A DNA stretch of 64,000 nucleotides from Flavobacterium hercynium (lineage in GTDB: Bacteria; Bacteroidota; Bacteroidia; Flavobacteriales; Flavobacteriaceae), in assembly GCF_002217285.1 (NCBI RefSeq), contig NZ_MUGW01000008.1, forward strand, positions 37,030 through 101,029, written 5' to 3'. A program made the position numbers and the translations under genes. The notes beneath the pieces are model-generated. The model was not told the DNA's origin and did not search any database. It saw only the letters and a program-made list of their open reading frames with translations. The number at the start of each line of letters is the position of its first letter. Within the stretch, counting starts at the first letter, position 1. Positions 28,169-36,846 of the stretch are shown here, one piece after another.

Positions 28169-28822
28169 ATGAGTAGTGCGGCATTAATAAATAAAACAAT
28201 TGCTTTTGTAAAAGAAAAATTAACTGATGCAGAAGGCGGACACGATTGGTTTCATATCGAGCGTGTATATAAGAATGCACTTTTAATTGCAAAAGGAACG
28301 GTATGCGATGAAACAGTTGTAGCATTAGGTGCTTTGCTTCATGATATTGCCGACAGTAAATTTCATAACGGAGACGAAACCATCGGACCTAGAACAGCAC
28401 GTTTATTTTTAGAATCGGAATCAGTAGAAGAGGAGATTATTCAGCATGTTGTAAAGATCATCGAAAACATATCGTACAAAGGCGGAAATTTCGAGAAGAA
28501 GTTCAGCTCGATAGAATTAGATATCGTTCAGGATGCGGATCGTTTAGATGCAATTGGAGCGATTGGAGTAGCAAGAGCGTTTAATTATGGCGGATTTAAA
28601 AATCGTAGTTTATACGATCCTGCAATAAGTCCGGTCACCAATATGACGAAAGAAGAGTACAAAAAGAATAATGCACCAACTATAAATCATTTCTACGAAA
28701 AGCTTTTATTGCTGAAAGATAAAATGAATACCGAAACAGGAAAACAAATCGCTGCCGAAAGACATCATTTTATGGAAACATTTCTCGGTCAGTTTTATGC
28801 TGAATGGGAAGGAGTTAAGTAG
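28169..28822 (+). CDS. HD-domain phosphohydrolase
   Basis: 217 residues. HD-domain metal-binding residues appear in GGHDWFHIERVYKNA (His/Asp near residues 24-28), ALLHDIADSKFH and QDADRLDAIGAIGVARAF, a pattern shared with YedJ/YpgQ-type hydrolases acting on nucleotides or related phosphates. Substrate cannot be told from sequence. Ends 28 bp before a perfect 12-bp hairpin terminator. Confidence 0.85.
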   Translation: MSSAALINKTIAFVKEKLTDAEGGHDWFHIERVYKNALLIAKGTVCDETVVALGALLHDIADSKFHNGDETIGPRTARLFLESESVEEEIIQHVVKIIENISYKGGNFEKKFSSIELDIVQDADRLDAIGAIGVARAFNYGGFKNRSLYDPAISPVTNMTKEEYKKNNAPTINHFYEKLLLLKDKMNTETGKQIAAERHHFMETFLGQFYAEWEGVK

Positions 28823-28850
28823 CTTATTCTCAAGTTTAAGTTTTAATAAA

Positions 28851-28884
28851 AGAGCGGCTTCAAATTAATGAAGCCGCTCTTTTT
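28851..28884 (+). terminator. Strong rho-independent terminator
   Basis: Perfect 12-bp stem AGAGCGGCTTCA (28851-28862) / TGAAGCCGCTCT (28869-28880) with T5 after it and A-rich sequence before it, so it can act on both strands. Confidence 0.9.
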
Positions 28885-29001
28885 ATGTTTAGCAGTTATT
28901 GTTTCTAAATGAAAACAGTTATACTATTTAAGACAAAGTAAAGAAAGAGGCAAGATAAAAAACCTCAGTCCCTCAGTCCCTTTGCAACTTAGAACCTTCC
29001 T

Positions 29002-29124
29002 CTAAGAACATCCACAGTTTCCGTCGCCGCAATTCTTTTTCTTTTTTGATTTCCAAAGGAATTTTTTAACCAAAAAACCAATGGCAATAAAGAGTATGAC
29101 AAATGCTATTATTTCTTGTATCAT
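29002..29124 (-). CDS. FeoB-associated Cys-rich membrane protein
   Basis: A 40-residue gene 6 bp downstream of feoB. The N-terminus MIQEIIAFVILFIAIGFLV forms one transmembrane helix, then a basic stretch (KKFLWKSKKKK) and the Cys-rich tail NCGDGNCGCS. This is the layout of the FeoB_associated family of small proteins encoded beside feoB. It may bind or hand over Fe(II) at the transporter, which is a family-level guess. Same strand and spacing suggest the operon feoA-feoB-this gene. Confidence 0.85.
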   Translation of the reverse strand: MIQEIIAFVILFIAIGFLVKKFLWKSKKKKNCGDGNCGCS

Positions 29125-29130
29125 GGCATT

Positions 29131-31230
29131 TTACTTTAAAAGTTGATAAGCCAAAAGCGCTACAAAGTAGGCTAATGCACTCATGAAAACCAATTGCATA
29201 GCAGGCCATTTCCACGAGTTGGTTTCTTTTTTAGTTATCGCTAAAGTACTCGCGCACTGCATAGCGAAAGCATAAAATAGTAATAAGGAAATTCCTGAAG
29301 CAAAATTAAAAATTTTCTCTCCCGTAACCGGATTTACTTCCTCTTGCATTTTGCTTTTTATGGTAGCTTCATTATCACTGCTTCCAACACTGTAAATTGT
29401 AGCTAGTGTCCCCACAAAAACTTCACGTGCTGCAAACGAACTGATGATTGCAATTCCTATTTTCCAATCGTAACCCAATGGAGAAATGGCAGGCTCAATA
29501 GCTTTACCCATAATTCCAATATAGGAGTTTTCTAATTTTTGAGAAGCAACTTCATTTTCAAATGTAGGTTCATCAAGCGGAGTATTAACAAAACGTTCTT
29601 TTACAATTTCTTCCGCATTGTTAAAAGCATCACCAGGTCCGTACGAAGCCAGAAACCAAAGGATTACAGAAATCGCTAAGATAATTTTACCCGCTCCAAC
29701 AACAAAAGCCTTTGTTTTTTCGACCACATTTATAGCAACGTTCTTGAAAAGCGGTAATTTATAACTTGGCATTTCGACTACGAAATACGTTTTGGCGCTT
29801 ATTTTTAATATTTTATTTAATATGTAAGCAGATAGAATTGCAGTTCCAAAACCTAGTAAATACAAGAGCATCAAAGCCAAACCCTGAACGTTCAAAAATC
29901 CAAGAACACGTTCTTCAGGAATTACCAGCGAAATGATTATCGTGTAAACCGGTAATCTGGCAGAGCAAGTAGTAAAAGGAGTTACCAAAATAGTAATCAA
30001 ACGCTCTTTCCAGTTTTCGATGTTACGTGTTGCCATAATAGCCGGAATAGCACAAGCCGTTCCTGAGATCAAAGGCACAACACTTTTTCCGGAAAGACCA
30101 AATTTGCGCATTATTTTATCCATCAAAAATACCACACGGCTCATATAACCACTTTCCTCTAAAATCGAAATGAAAAGGAACAGGAAAGCAATTTGCGGAA
30201 TGAAAATAATAACACCACCAATTCCCGGTACAATTCCCTGAGAAAGTAAATCGGTCAAAATACCGCTCGGTAATTCTTCCGCAACCCAGCTGCTTAAAGA
30301 AGCAAATGTGCTGTCAATGAAATCCATTGGTATGGTTGACCAGCTGAAAATCGATTGGAAAATCAAAAACAAAATAGATAAGAAGATAATATAACCCCAG
30401 AACTTGTGGGTTAGCACACGATCTAAATTTGCTCTAAAATCCGTTGCTGTCGAAGCATCAACTTTGAGACCTTCTTTTAAAACATCATTTATAAACTTAT
30501 ATCTTTTGATGGTTTCCTGTTGCTGTAAACGTTTTAACTCAGAATTCGACTTCGTAAAAGTACTTCTGATAGCATTACGATCCAGATTCGAAAAGTTGAC
30601 GTCCTGTGTAATAACCAGCCATAATTTGTACAACAACTGATTTGGAAACGCTTTTTGTAAACTGTCAAAATATTCTTTATCAATAACAGATGCATCCAGA
30701 CAAGGTGTACTGGAAACTGTTTTATAGGAAACAATTAATTCCTTTAATTCCTCTATACCATGACCTTTTCGAGAACTAACCAGTGCAATTTTGGTCTGAA
30801 GCTTTTCTTCCAGATACGGAATGTCAAGTGTAATTCCCTTGCTTTCCATACGATCCGACATGTTAATGACTAAAATCGTTGGGATTTCAAGATCTTTTAT
30901 CTGAGTGTAAATCAGTAAATTTCGTTTTAGATTTTCTACATCAGTTACTACAACAGCAACATCAGGATATAATTTATCGTTTTTGTTTAATAAAAGTTCA
31001 ATAACAACACTTTCATCCATAGAACTTGCATTCAGACTGTAAGTTCCGGGTAAATCCAGAATGTTAGCTTTGATGTTGTTAGGTAATTTGCAGAATCCTA
31101 TTTTCTTTTCAACAGTAATTCCAGGATAATTTCCAACTTGTTGATTTAAACCAGTAAGCTGATTAAAAACAGAAGTCTTTCCTGTATTGGGATTCCCGAT
31201 AAGGGCCACATTGATATTTTGTATGCTCAT
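29131..31230 (-). CDS. feoB: Ferrous iron transporter B
   Basis: 699 residues. A cytoplasmic GTPase domain occupies the first ~170 residues: G1 GNPNTGKTSVF, G3 LDLPGTYSL, G4 NMSD. A linker is followed by the membrane domain with two Gate-type halves, including SGTACAIPAIMATRNIENW and AAREVFVGTLATIYSVG. It imports Fe(II) across the inner membrane. Its ATG overlaps the feoA stop by 1 bp (TAATG), so translation is coupled. No recognisable Fur box was identified upstream. Confidence 0.96.
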   Translation of the reverse strand: MSIQNINVALIGNPNTGKTSVFNQLTGLNQQVGNYPGITVEKKIGFCKLPNNIKANILDLPGTYSLNASSMDESVVIELLLNKNDKLYPDVAVVVTDVENLKRNLLIYTQIKDLEIPTILVINMSDRMESKGITLDIPYLEEKLQTKIALVSSRKGHGIEELKELIVSYKTVSSTPCLDASVIDKEYFDSLQKAFPNQLLYKLWLVITQDVNFSNLDRNAIRSTFTKSNSELKRLQQQETIKRYKFINDVLKEGLKVDASTATDFRANLDRVLTHKFWGYIIFLSILFLIFQSIFSWSTIPMDFIDSTFASLSSWVAEELPSGILTDLLSQGIVPGIGGVIIFIPQIAFLFLFISILEESGYMSRVVFLMDKIMRKFGLSGKSVVPLISGTACAIPAIMATRNIENWKERLITILVTPFTTCSARLPVYTIIISLVIPEERVLGFLNVQGLALMLLYLLGFGTAILSAYILNKILKISAKTYFVVEMPSYKLPLFKNVAINVVEKTKAFVVGAGKIILAISVILWFLASYGPGDAFNNAEEIVKERFVNTPLDEPTFENEVASQKLENSYIGIMGKAIEPAISPLGYDWKIGIAIISSFAAREVFVGTLATIYSVGSSDNEATIKSKMQEEVNPVTGEKIFNFASGISLLLFYAFAMQCASTLAITKKETNSWKWPAMQLVFMSALAYFVALLAYQLLK

Positions 31231-31469
31231 TAGAAATTGGTTTTGATAAGTTCAACTTCAATTTCACGTGCTGTTTCAACACGAATTGCGACATGAGAAC
31301 CATTAATATCTAAATATAAAGGATCTCCCAAAGGAGCAATTTGAAGTAGTTGGACTAAGTTGCCCGGTAAACAACCCATTTCTAATAATTTTAGCGGAAT
31401 CAAATCGATATCAAAATCTTTGATAATGGCTTTTTCGCCTTTTTTCAGTGTGTGGATAGTATTTTGCAA
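31230..31469 (-). CDS. feoA: Ferrous iron transport protein A
   Basis: 79 residues, the normal FeoA size, an SH3-like small domain: LKKGEKAIIKDFDIDLIPLK, LLEMGCLPGN, then DPLYLDINGSHVAIR. It is a cytoplasmic partner needed for FeoB-dependent Fe(II) uptake. First gene of the feoAB unit. Confidence 0.93.
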   Translation of the reverse strand: MQNTIHTLKKGEKAIIKDFDIDLIPLKLLEMGCLPGNLVQLLQIAPLGDPLYLDINGSHVAIRVETAREIEVELIKTNF

Positions 31470-31572
31470 GCTTATTTAGATTGAATTTAGATTGCAAAAA
31501 TAGGTAATTATTCTTTATTTGAAGGCATTTAGTAGAAGTGAATATGCTAAATGTTTCTAAATATTGGCGTTT

Positions 31573-32238
31573 TTACTCCTTCGACAAGAATTCAATATCA
31601 TCTAATAGACGTTGCATTTCTTCTTTATTTGTTCCGTCATAAAATCCTCTTACACGACGTTTTTGATCTACTAATACGAAATTTTCTGTATGAACCATAT
31701 CATACAGCTGATCCGGTCTGCCGAGTTTTACCGCCAGGTAAGATTTTCGGGCCATCGTATATATTTCTTTTTTATCTCCGGTAACCAAATTCCACTTACT
31801 GTCAATAACACCATGTTTTTTGGCGTATTCTTTTAAAACAGGAATACTGTCCACTTCAGGAAAAACGGTGTGCGAAAGCAGCATTACTTTAGGATTGTTT
31901 ACTATTGCTTTTTGAACTCCGGCAAGATTGGTTGTCATTTTTGGGCAAATAGAACCACAAGTTGTGAAGAAGAAATCGGCAACATAAATCTTTCCTTCGT
32001 AATCTTTTTGCGTTATCATTTTACCATTTTGGTTTACAAACGAAAAGTCAGCAATGGTATGGTATTTACTTTTGTATTGAACAGTGCTATCAACCAACTC
32101 CGGATTTACATCGGCAGGATTATAAATAGGTAATGTTTTTTGTGGCTTTAAAGCCGAATAAAATAAGGATATTGTAATGACAGAAAATACAATTAAAACA
32201 ATAAAGAATTTGCGGTATCTGTAAAGAAGTGATTTCAT
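31573..32238 (-). CDS. SCO1/SenC-family copper chaperone
   Basis: 221 residues using the ATG at 32238; the in-frame TTG at 32256 is rejected since MKSLLYRYRKFF begins the signal anchor (FFIVLIVFSVITISLFYSAL). Thioredoxin-fold features are VADFFFTTCGSICPKM with the CxxxC copper motif at Cys94/Cys98 and the downstream ligand His in MLLSHTVFPEVD. SCO proteins deliver copper or reduce thiols for cytochrome oxidase CuA assembly in the periplasm. No oxidase gene is adjacent. Confidence 0.92.
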   Translation of the reverse strand: MKSLLYRYRKFFIVLIVFSVITISLFYSALKPQKTLPIYNPADVNPELVDSTVQYKSKYHTIADFSFVNQNGKMITQKDYEGKIYVADFFFTTCGSICPKMTTNLAGVQKAIVNNPKVMLLSHTVFPEVDSIPVLKEYAKKHGVIDSKWNLVTGDKKEIYTMARKSYLAVKLGRPDQLYDMVHTENFVLVDQKRRVRGFYDGTNKEEMQRLLDDIEFLSKE

Positions 32239-32406
32239 GAGGATAATTTGGCGCAAAAATACAAAAACGACTTTTTATAAAACGAATTAAGTATTGGTTT
32301 TAACAGCAGAATAGACATTTACAGGAATGTTAATAATTTTTCGTGTTAAAAAACCTATCGTATGATTATTGTTATAATTTTAACATATGGTTTAAAATAA
32401 TAACAA

Positions 32407-32414
32407 TATGTTTG
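32407..32414 (+). promoter_or_regulatory. Candidate -7 promoter element of M13 peptidase gene
   Basis: TATGTTTG fits TAnnTTTG, 25 bp upstream of the ATG at 32440. Confidence 0.5.
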
Positions 32415-32439
32415 TAATTACTATCAAAAACAACTTAAA

Positions 32440-34500
32440 ATGAAAAAACAACTTAGTAAACCTATGTTTTGTGTTTTTTCTGCAATGCTTTCATTAACTG
32501 CAGTTAACGCACAAGAGGTAACTTCTAAAGAACCTGGGATTAACGTCTCTTATATGAATACTTCAATTAGTCCAGGTACAGATTTTTTCCGCTTTGTAAA
32601 TGGAAAATGGCTGGATAAAACTGAAATTCCAAGCGACAGAACAACTTGGGGAAGCTTTAATGAATTAATTAAAAAAACAGATAAAGATGCTATGGCTATT
32701 TTGAAGGAAGCTTCGAAAAATCCAAAGTATAAGTCGAATACAGATCAAGGGAAAGCGGTTAACTTGTTTACTACTGTTTTAGATACTGTTGGAAGAGATA
32801 AGAGAGGTATTGAACCTTTGAAGCCATACTTAAAGAAAATTGATGCTATAAAAAATGTAGCTGATCTTCAAAAATATTTAGTAGAATTAGAACCTGAAGG
32901 TGGTTCAGGATTCTTTGGAATCTATGTTGGCGCTGACGAAAAGAACAGTTCTAAAAATTCTGTAAGTCTTTCTGCAAGCCGTTTAGGGTTGTCTGATAAG
33001 GATTATTACACTTCTGAAGATAAAGATTCTAAAGAAAAACGTGCTAAATATGAATTGCATGTAGCGCGCATGATGCAGTTTATTGGGGAATCTCCGGAGA
33101 AAGCCAAACAAAGTGCTGCGACGATATTAGCATTAGAAACCAGTTTGTCTAAACCAAGATTAGATCGTGTTGAAAGCAGAGACAGTCGTTTGCAATACAA
33201 TCCTATGACGGTAGCTGAACTTCAAAAATTGACACCGGCGATTAATTGGGATGCTTACTTTACAGGTCTTGGCATAGCCAAATTAGATACTGTTGTCGTA
33301 ACAGAACCTCGATACATGAAAGCACTGCAAACTGTTTTTACAGAAAACAAAGTAGCAGACTGGAAACAATATTTGAAATGGGATTTACTAAATTCAGCAG
33401 GTTCAAAATTGTCAACTGATCTTGAAACTGCTAGTTTTGACTTTTACAGTAAAACATTAAGAGGAGCTATCAAACAATTGCCACGTGAAGAAAAAGCGTT
33501 GGCTGTAGTGAATCGCAGTATTGGTGAAGCACTTGGAAAATTGTATGTAGAAAAAGTATTTCCGGCTGAAGCTAAAAGTAAAGCCATAGATATGATTCAC
33601 AATGTAGTTTTGGCGTACCAAAATCGTATTACGAATCTAACCTGGATGTCTGACGCTACAAAAGCGAAAGCAATCGAAAAGCTGAACAAGATTACCGTAA
33701 AGGTTGGTTATCCGGACAAGTGGAAAGATTATTCTGCTTTAGAAATCAAAGGTGTTGCAGAAGGCGGAAGCTATTATGAAAACTCAAAAAACCTTTCAAA
33801 ATGGAACTTCAAGAAAAGTGTCGATAAACTAAAAAAACCAGTTGATAAAACAGAATGGGGAATGTCGCCACAAACAGTAAATGCATATTACAACCCATCT
33901 TATAATGAAATTGTTTTTCCTGCAGCGATTTTACAACCGCCGTTTTACAATTATCAGGCAGATGAAGCTGTAAACTATGGTGGAATGGGCGCAGTTATCG
34001 GACATGAAATTTCTCATGGATTTGATGATTCAGGTGCGCGTTACAATGCAGATGGAAACTTAGTAGACTGGTGGACAGAAAACGACTTAAAACAATTTAC
34101 AGCTTTAGGAACTGCTTTGGCTGATCAGTATAGTGCTTTAGAGCCATTGCCAGGAATTCACGTAGATGGTAAATTTACTTTAGGAGAAAACATTGGTGAT
34201 TTAGGAGGTATTAACGCTGCTTTTGACGGATTACAATTATACCTAAAGAAAAACGGAAGTCCGGGATTAATCGATGGTTACACTCCAGAACAACGTTTCT
34301 TTATTTCCTGGGCTACCGTTTGGAGAACTAAATCAAGAGATGAAGCTATTAAAAATCAGGTAAAAACAGACCCGCATTCTCCTGGGATGTACAGAGCATA
34401 CGTTCCAATTCAAAACGTAGATGCTTTTTATAAAGCTTTTGATATCAAAAAAGGAGATCCAATGTATGTTGATCCTGAGAAAAGGGTTAAAATTTGGTAA
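32440..34500 (+). CDS. M13-family zinc metallopeptidase (neprilysin/PepO type)
   Basis: 686 residues, the usual M13 length. Signal peptide ends ...LTAVNAQ. The mature N-terminus PGTDFFRFVNGKWLDKTEIP is the classic M13 opening. The zinc site is VIGHEISHGFDD (HExxH near residue 523) with the third ligand in ENIGDLGG (Glu near 584), and NAYYNPSYNEIVFPAAILQPP precedes it. The end is VDPEKRVKIW, matching the CxxW-like family end without Cys. It is likely a secreted or periplasmic oligopeptidase. It has its own promoter word and terminator. Confidence 0.95.
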   Translation: MKKQLSKPMFCVFSAMLSLTAVNAQEVTSKEPGINVSYMNTSISPGTDFFRFVNGKWLDKTEIPSDRTTWGSFNELIKKTDKDAMAILKEASKNPKYKSNTDQGKAVNLFTTVLDTVGRDKRGIEPLKPYLKKIDAIKNVADLQKYLVELEPEGGSGFFGIYVGADEKNSSKNSVSLSASRLGLSDKDYYTSEDKDSKEKRAKYELHVARMMQFIGESPEKAKQSAATILALETSLSKPRLDRVESRDSRLQYNPMTVAELQKLTPAINWDAYFTGLGIAKLDTVVVTEPRYMKALQTVFTENKVADWKQYLKWDLLNSAGSKLSTDLETASFDFYSKTLRGAIKQLPREEKALAVVNRSIGEALGKLYVEKVFPAEAKSKAIDMIHNVVLAYQNRITNLTWMSDATKAKAIEKLNKITVKVGYPDKWKDYSALEIKGVAEGGSYYENSKNLSKWNFKKSVDKLKKPVDKTEWGMSPQTVNAYYNPSYNEIVFPAAILQPPFYNYQADEAVNYGGMGAVIGHEISHGFDDSGARYNADGNLVDWWTENDLKQFTALGTALADQYSALEPLPGIHVDGKFTLGENIGDLGGINAAFDGLQLYLKKNGSPGLIDGYTPEQRFFISWATVWRTKSRDEAIKNQVKTDPHSPGMYRAYVPIQNVDAFYKAFDIKKGDPMYVDPEKRVKIW

Positions 34501-34512
34501 ACTAAAATCATA

Positions 34513-34546
34513 AAAAACGGCGCTGTAATAGCGCCGTTTTTGTTTT
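34513..34546. terminator. Bidirectional terminator between convergent genes
   Basis: Perfect 12-bp stem AAAAACGGCGCT (34513-34524) / AGCGCCGTTTTT (34530-34541) with flanking A and T runs, between the M13 peptidase and the convergent cytochrome gene. Confidence 0.88.
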
Positions 34547-34563
34547 GTATAATATTATAATCG

Positions 34564-34962
34564 TTATTTTAACTGACTGTACATATAAGCTTCTATCGCC
34601 TGAAGTTCTTCGTCAGACATTGCTTGTGTTACAGGAAAATTGGTTTGCATAACAGAAAATTGACTCGGATCTACGATTGGTTCACCCTTTCCTCTTAAAA
34701 AGGTAACCATATCGCCTTTTTTATCTTTGTAAATTTTTGCAATCTCTTGAATACTAGGCCCAATAACCTTTTGATCTAATTGATGACATGAAGTGCAATT
34801 TCCTTTACCTTCAAAAATTTGTTTTCCTAAAGCTTCCGGAGTTTTAACTTCTGCTGCATGTCCTTCAGTATACGATTCTGTTGTGTCCTGAACAGTTTCT
34901 GTTGCTTCTTTTTTACAGGATGCAAAAGCTAAAACAGCTGATAAAAGTAGTACGTTTTTCAT
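34564..34962 (-). CDS. Small c-type cytochrome lipoprotein
   Basis: 132 residues. Lipobox LAFASC gives a lipidated Cys16. A single heme attachment motif CTSCH lies at residues 56-60 and a likely Met axial ligand follows in FSVMQTNFPVT. The C-terminal helix (SDEELQAIEAYMYSQL) is typical of cytochrome c class I. It likely shuttles electrons in the periplasm. It starts 9 bp after hemB, so it probably shares its transcript, linking a heme protein with heme synthesis. Confidence 0.9.
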   Translation of the reverse strand: MKNVLLLSAVLAFASCKKEATETVQDTTESYTEGHAAEVKTPEALGKQIFEGKGNCTSCHQLDQKVIGPSIQEIAKIYKDKKGDMVTFLRGKGEPIVDPSQFSVMQTNFPVTQAMSDEELQAIEAYMYSQLK

Positions 34963-34971
34963 ATCCGGAAT

Positions 34972-35964
34972 TTATTTATTTAAAAGAATAGAAGCCTCTT
35001 TAGCGAAGTAAGTCGTAATGATACTGGCACCTGCGCGCTTAATGCAATAAAGTTGCTCTAGCATAATTTTGTCATGATCAAGCCATCCTCTTTCTGCTGC
35101 GGCCTTTACCATCGCGTATTCACCAGATACTTGGTAAACAGCAACCGGTACATGAACAGCATCTTTAATTTCTCTTACAATATCAAGATATGCAATTCCT
35201 GGTTTTACCATTACGATATCAGCACCTTCTTCAACATCTAATAATGCTTCACGAATACCTTCAATTCGATTAGCATAATCCATTTGATAGGTTTTTTTGT
35301 CTTTAGGAATATTTTGAGAATCTACAGGAGCAGAATCTAAGGCATCACGAAACGGACCATAAAATGCAGAAGCATATTTTGCACTGTAGCTCATGATACC
35401 AACATTGTGGTGTCCGTTTTCTTCCAACGCTTTTCTGATTGCTAAAACACGACCATCCATCATATCGCTTGGCGCTACGAAATCGGCTCCGGCTTCAGCG
35501 TGGCTTAAACTCATTCTCGTTAAAGCATCAACGGTAGCATCATTTAGCAATTGACCATTTTCTATAATTCCGTCATGACCATAAATCGAATAAGGATCTA
35601 AAGCGACATCCGGCATAACAATCATTTCAGGAACCACATCTTTAATGGCGCGGATAGTTTGTTGCATTAAGCCATCTTTATTCCAGGATTCAACACCTTT
35701 GTTGTCTTTTAAATTCTCACTTACCTTAACGTAAATGTTTACTGCACGAATTCCCAAGTCCCAGGCTTCCTTTACTTCTTTAATTGTGTTATCGAGAGAA
35801 TGACGGTAAATACCCGGCATAGAGGGAATTGCTGTTTTTATATCTTTTCCTTCCGTAACAAACATTGGAAGCATAAAATCTTGTGGACTTAAACTTGTTT
35901 CACGAACTAAAGAACGTATAGATTCATTGGTTCTTAAACGGCGGTTTCTTTGTAATGGGAACAT
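34972..35964 (-). CDS. hemB: Delta-aminolevulinic acid dehydratase (porphobilinogen synthase)
   Basis: 330 residues. Condenses two 5-aminolevulinate molecules to porphobilinogen. The Schiff-base lysines are in MSYSAKYASAFYGPFRDA and MVKPGIAYLDIV. The metal loop reads DVALDPYSIYGHDG, with Asp/Ala where zinc enzymes have three Cys, so this is the magnesium-type rather than zinc-type enzyme. PSDMMDGRV is also conserved. It is separated from the main hem cluster by about 4 kb of unrelated genes. Confidence 0.97.
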   Translation of the reverse strand: MFPLQRNRRLRTNESIRSLVRETSLSPQDFMLPMFVTEGKDIKTAIPSMPGIYRHSLDNTIKEVKEAWDLGIRAVNIYVKVSENLKDNKGVESWNKDGLMQQTIRAIKDVVPEMIVMPDVALDPYSIYGHDGIIENGQLLNDATVDALTRMSLSHAEAGADFVAPSDMMDGRVLAIRKALEENGHHNVGIMSYSAKYASAFYGPFRDALDSAPVDSQNIPKDKKTYQMDYANRIEGIREALLDVEEGADIVMVKPGIAYLDIVREIKDAVHVPVAVYQVSGEYAMVKAAAERGWLDHDKIMLEQLYCIKRAGASIITTYFAKEASILLNK

Positions 35965-36210
35965 ATCTGTTTTTTTATGAATTGTATCAAAAATAAGGGA
36001 ATTATTTTTCCGCTGTAAAGTTAAAGAAAAATCACCTTACAGCAGACTTTAGTGAGGTATAGAACCGTTAATGTTATCTAAAAATTTAGCATATTATTAG
36101 TTTAGCCTTTACTTTTAGGAGGGATATAAATTTTAATCTTTGTGAGATGTTTTAGAATTAAGGAATTGATTAAATACCGATTTTAGAAAAAATCCTTTTA
36201 AATTTGTCAT

Positions 36211-36843
36211 ATGAAGAAAATCCTGGCGCTATGCTGTTGTTTGCTCCTTACCAGCTGCTTTGAAATAACAGAAAGAATAAAACATTTTAACGACCAAAGT
36301 GGTGAATACACACTAATGGTCGACTTTTCTAAATCCTGGTTCAAAACTAAATCTGCCATTTGGCTGGAAGAAGTAGATGGCGTTAAAATTCCTAACGAGC
36401 AGGAAATCACTAAAAAACTGACAGACTTTAAACTCAAAGCAGAAAAAATAGAAGGAATCAGTAATGTTTCTACAAAAACAGATTTTCAGAATTATGTTTT
36501 CATAATCAAACTGAAATATGCCAATGTAAAAGCACTAAATGCCGTGGTGAACAGCATCAACAATCAAACTGATCAGATTCATTTTAGCAGTAATGATAAG
36601 AACTTTGAGAGGATAGCTTCGTATCCAATTCCCGATAAAGTGATCAAAGACCCTAAGAAAAAAGAAGATCTTGAAGCGGCCAGCATTATTGCTATTTATA
36701 CCTTTGATAAAGATATTGCCACTGTAACGAATCCGAACAGTAAAATTTCACCAAATAAAAAGACCGTTTTTTTAAAGCAAAGTATGTACAGCGTCCTTAA
36801 AAAATCGGCATTAATGAACAATACAATCCAATTAATCCCCTGA
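36211..36843 (+). CDS. Uncharacterised lipoprotein, paired with next gene
   Basis: 210 residues. Signal MKKILALCCCLLLTSCFE with lipobox LTSC (Cys16). The rest is lysine-rich and beta/alpha mixed (GEYTLMVDFSKSWFKTKSAIW, then KKLTDFKLKAEKIEGISNV). No family is recognised with confidence. It lies 3 bp before the following gene, so the two are almost certainly co-transcribed and probably act together in the envelope. Confidence 0.8.
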   Translation: MKKILALCCCLLLTSCFEITERIKHFNDQSGEYTLMVDFSKSWFKTKSAIWLEEVDGVKIPNEQEITKKLTDFKLKAEKIEGISNVSTKTDFQNYVFIIKLKYANVKALNAVVNSINNQTDQIHFSSNDKNFERIASYPIPDKVIKDPKKKEDLEAASIIAIYTFDKDIATVTNPNSKISPNKKTVFLKQSMYSVLKKSALMNNTIQLIP

Positions 36844-36846
36844 TTT

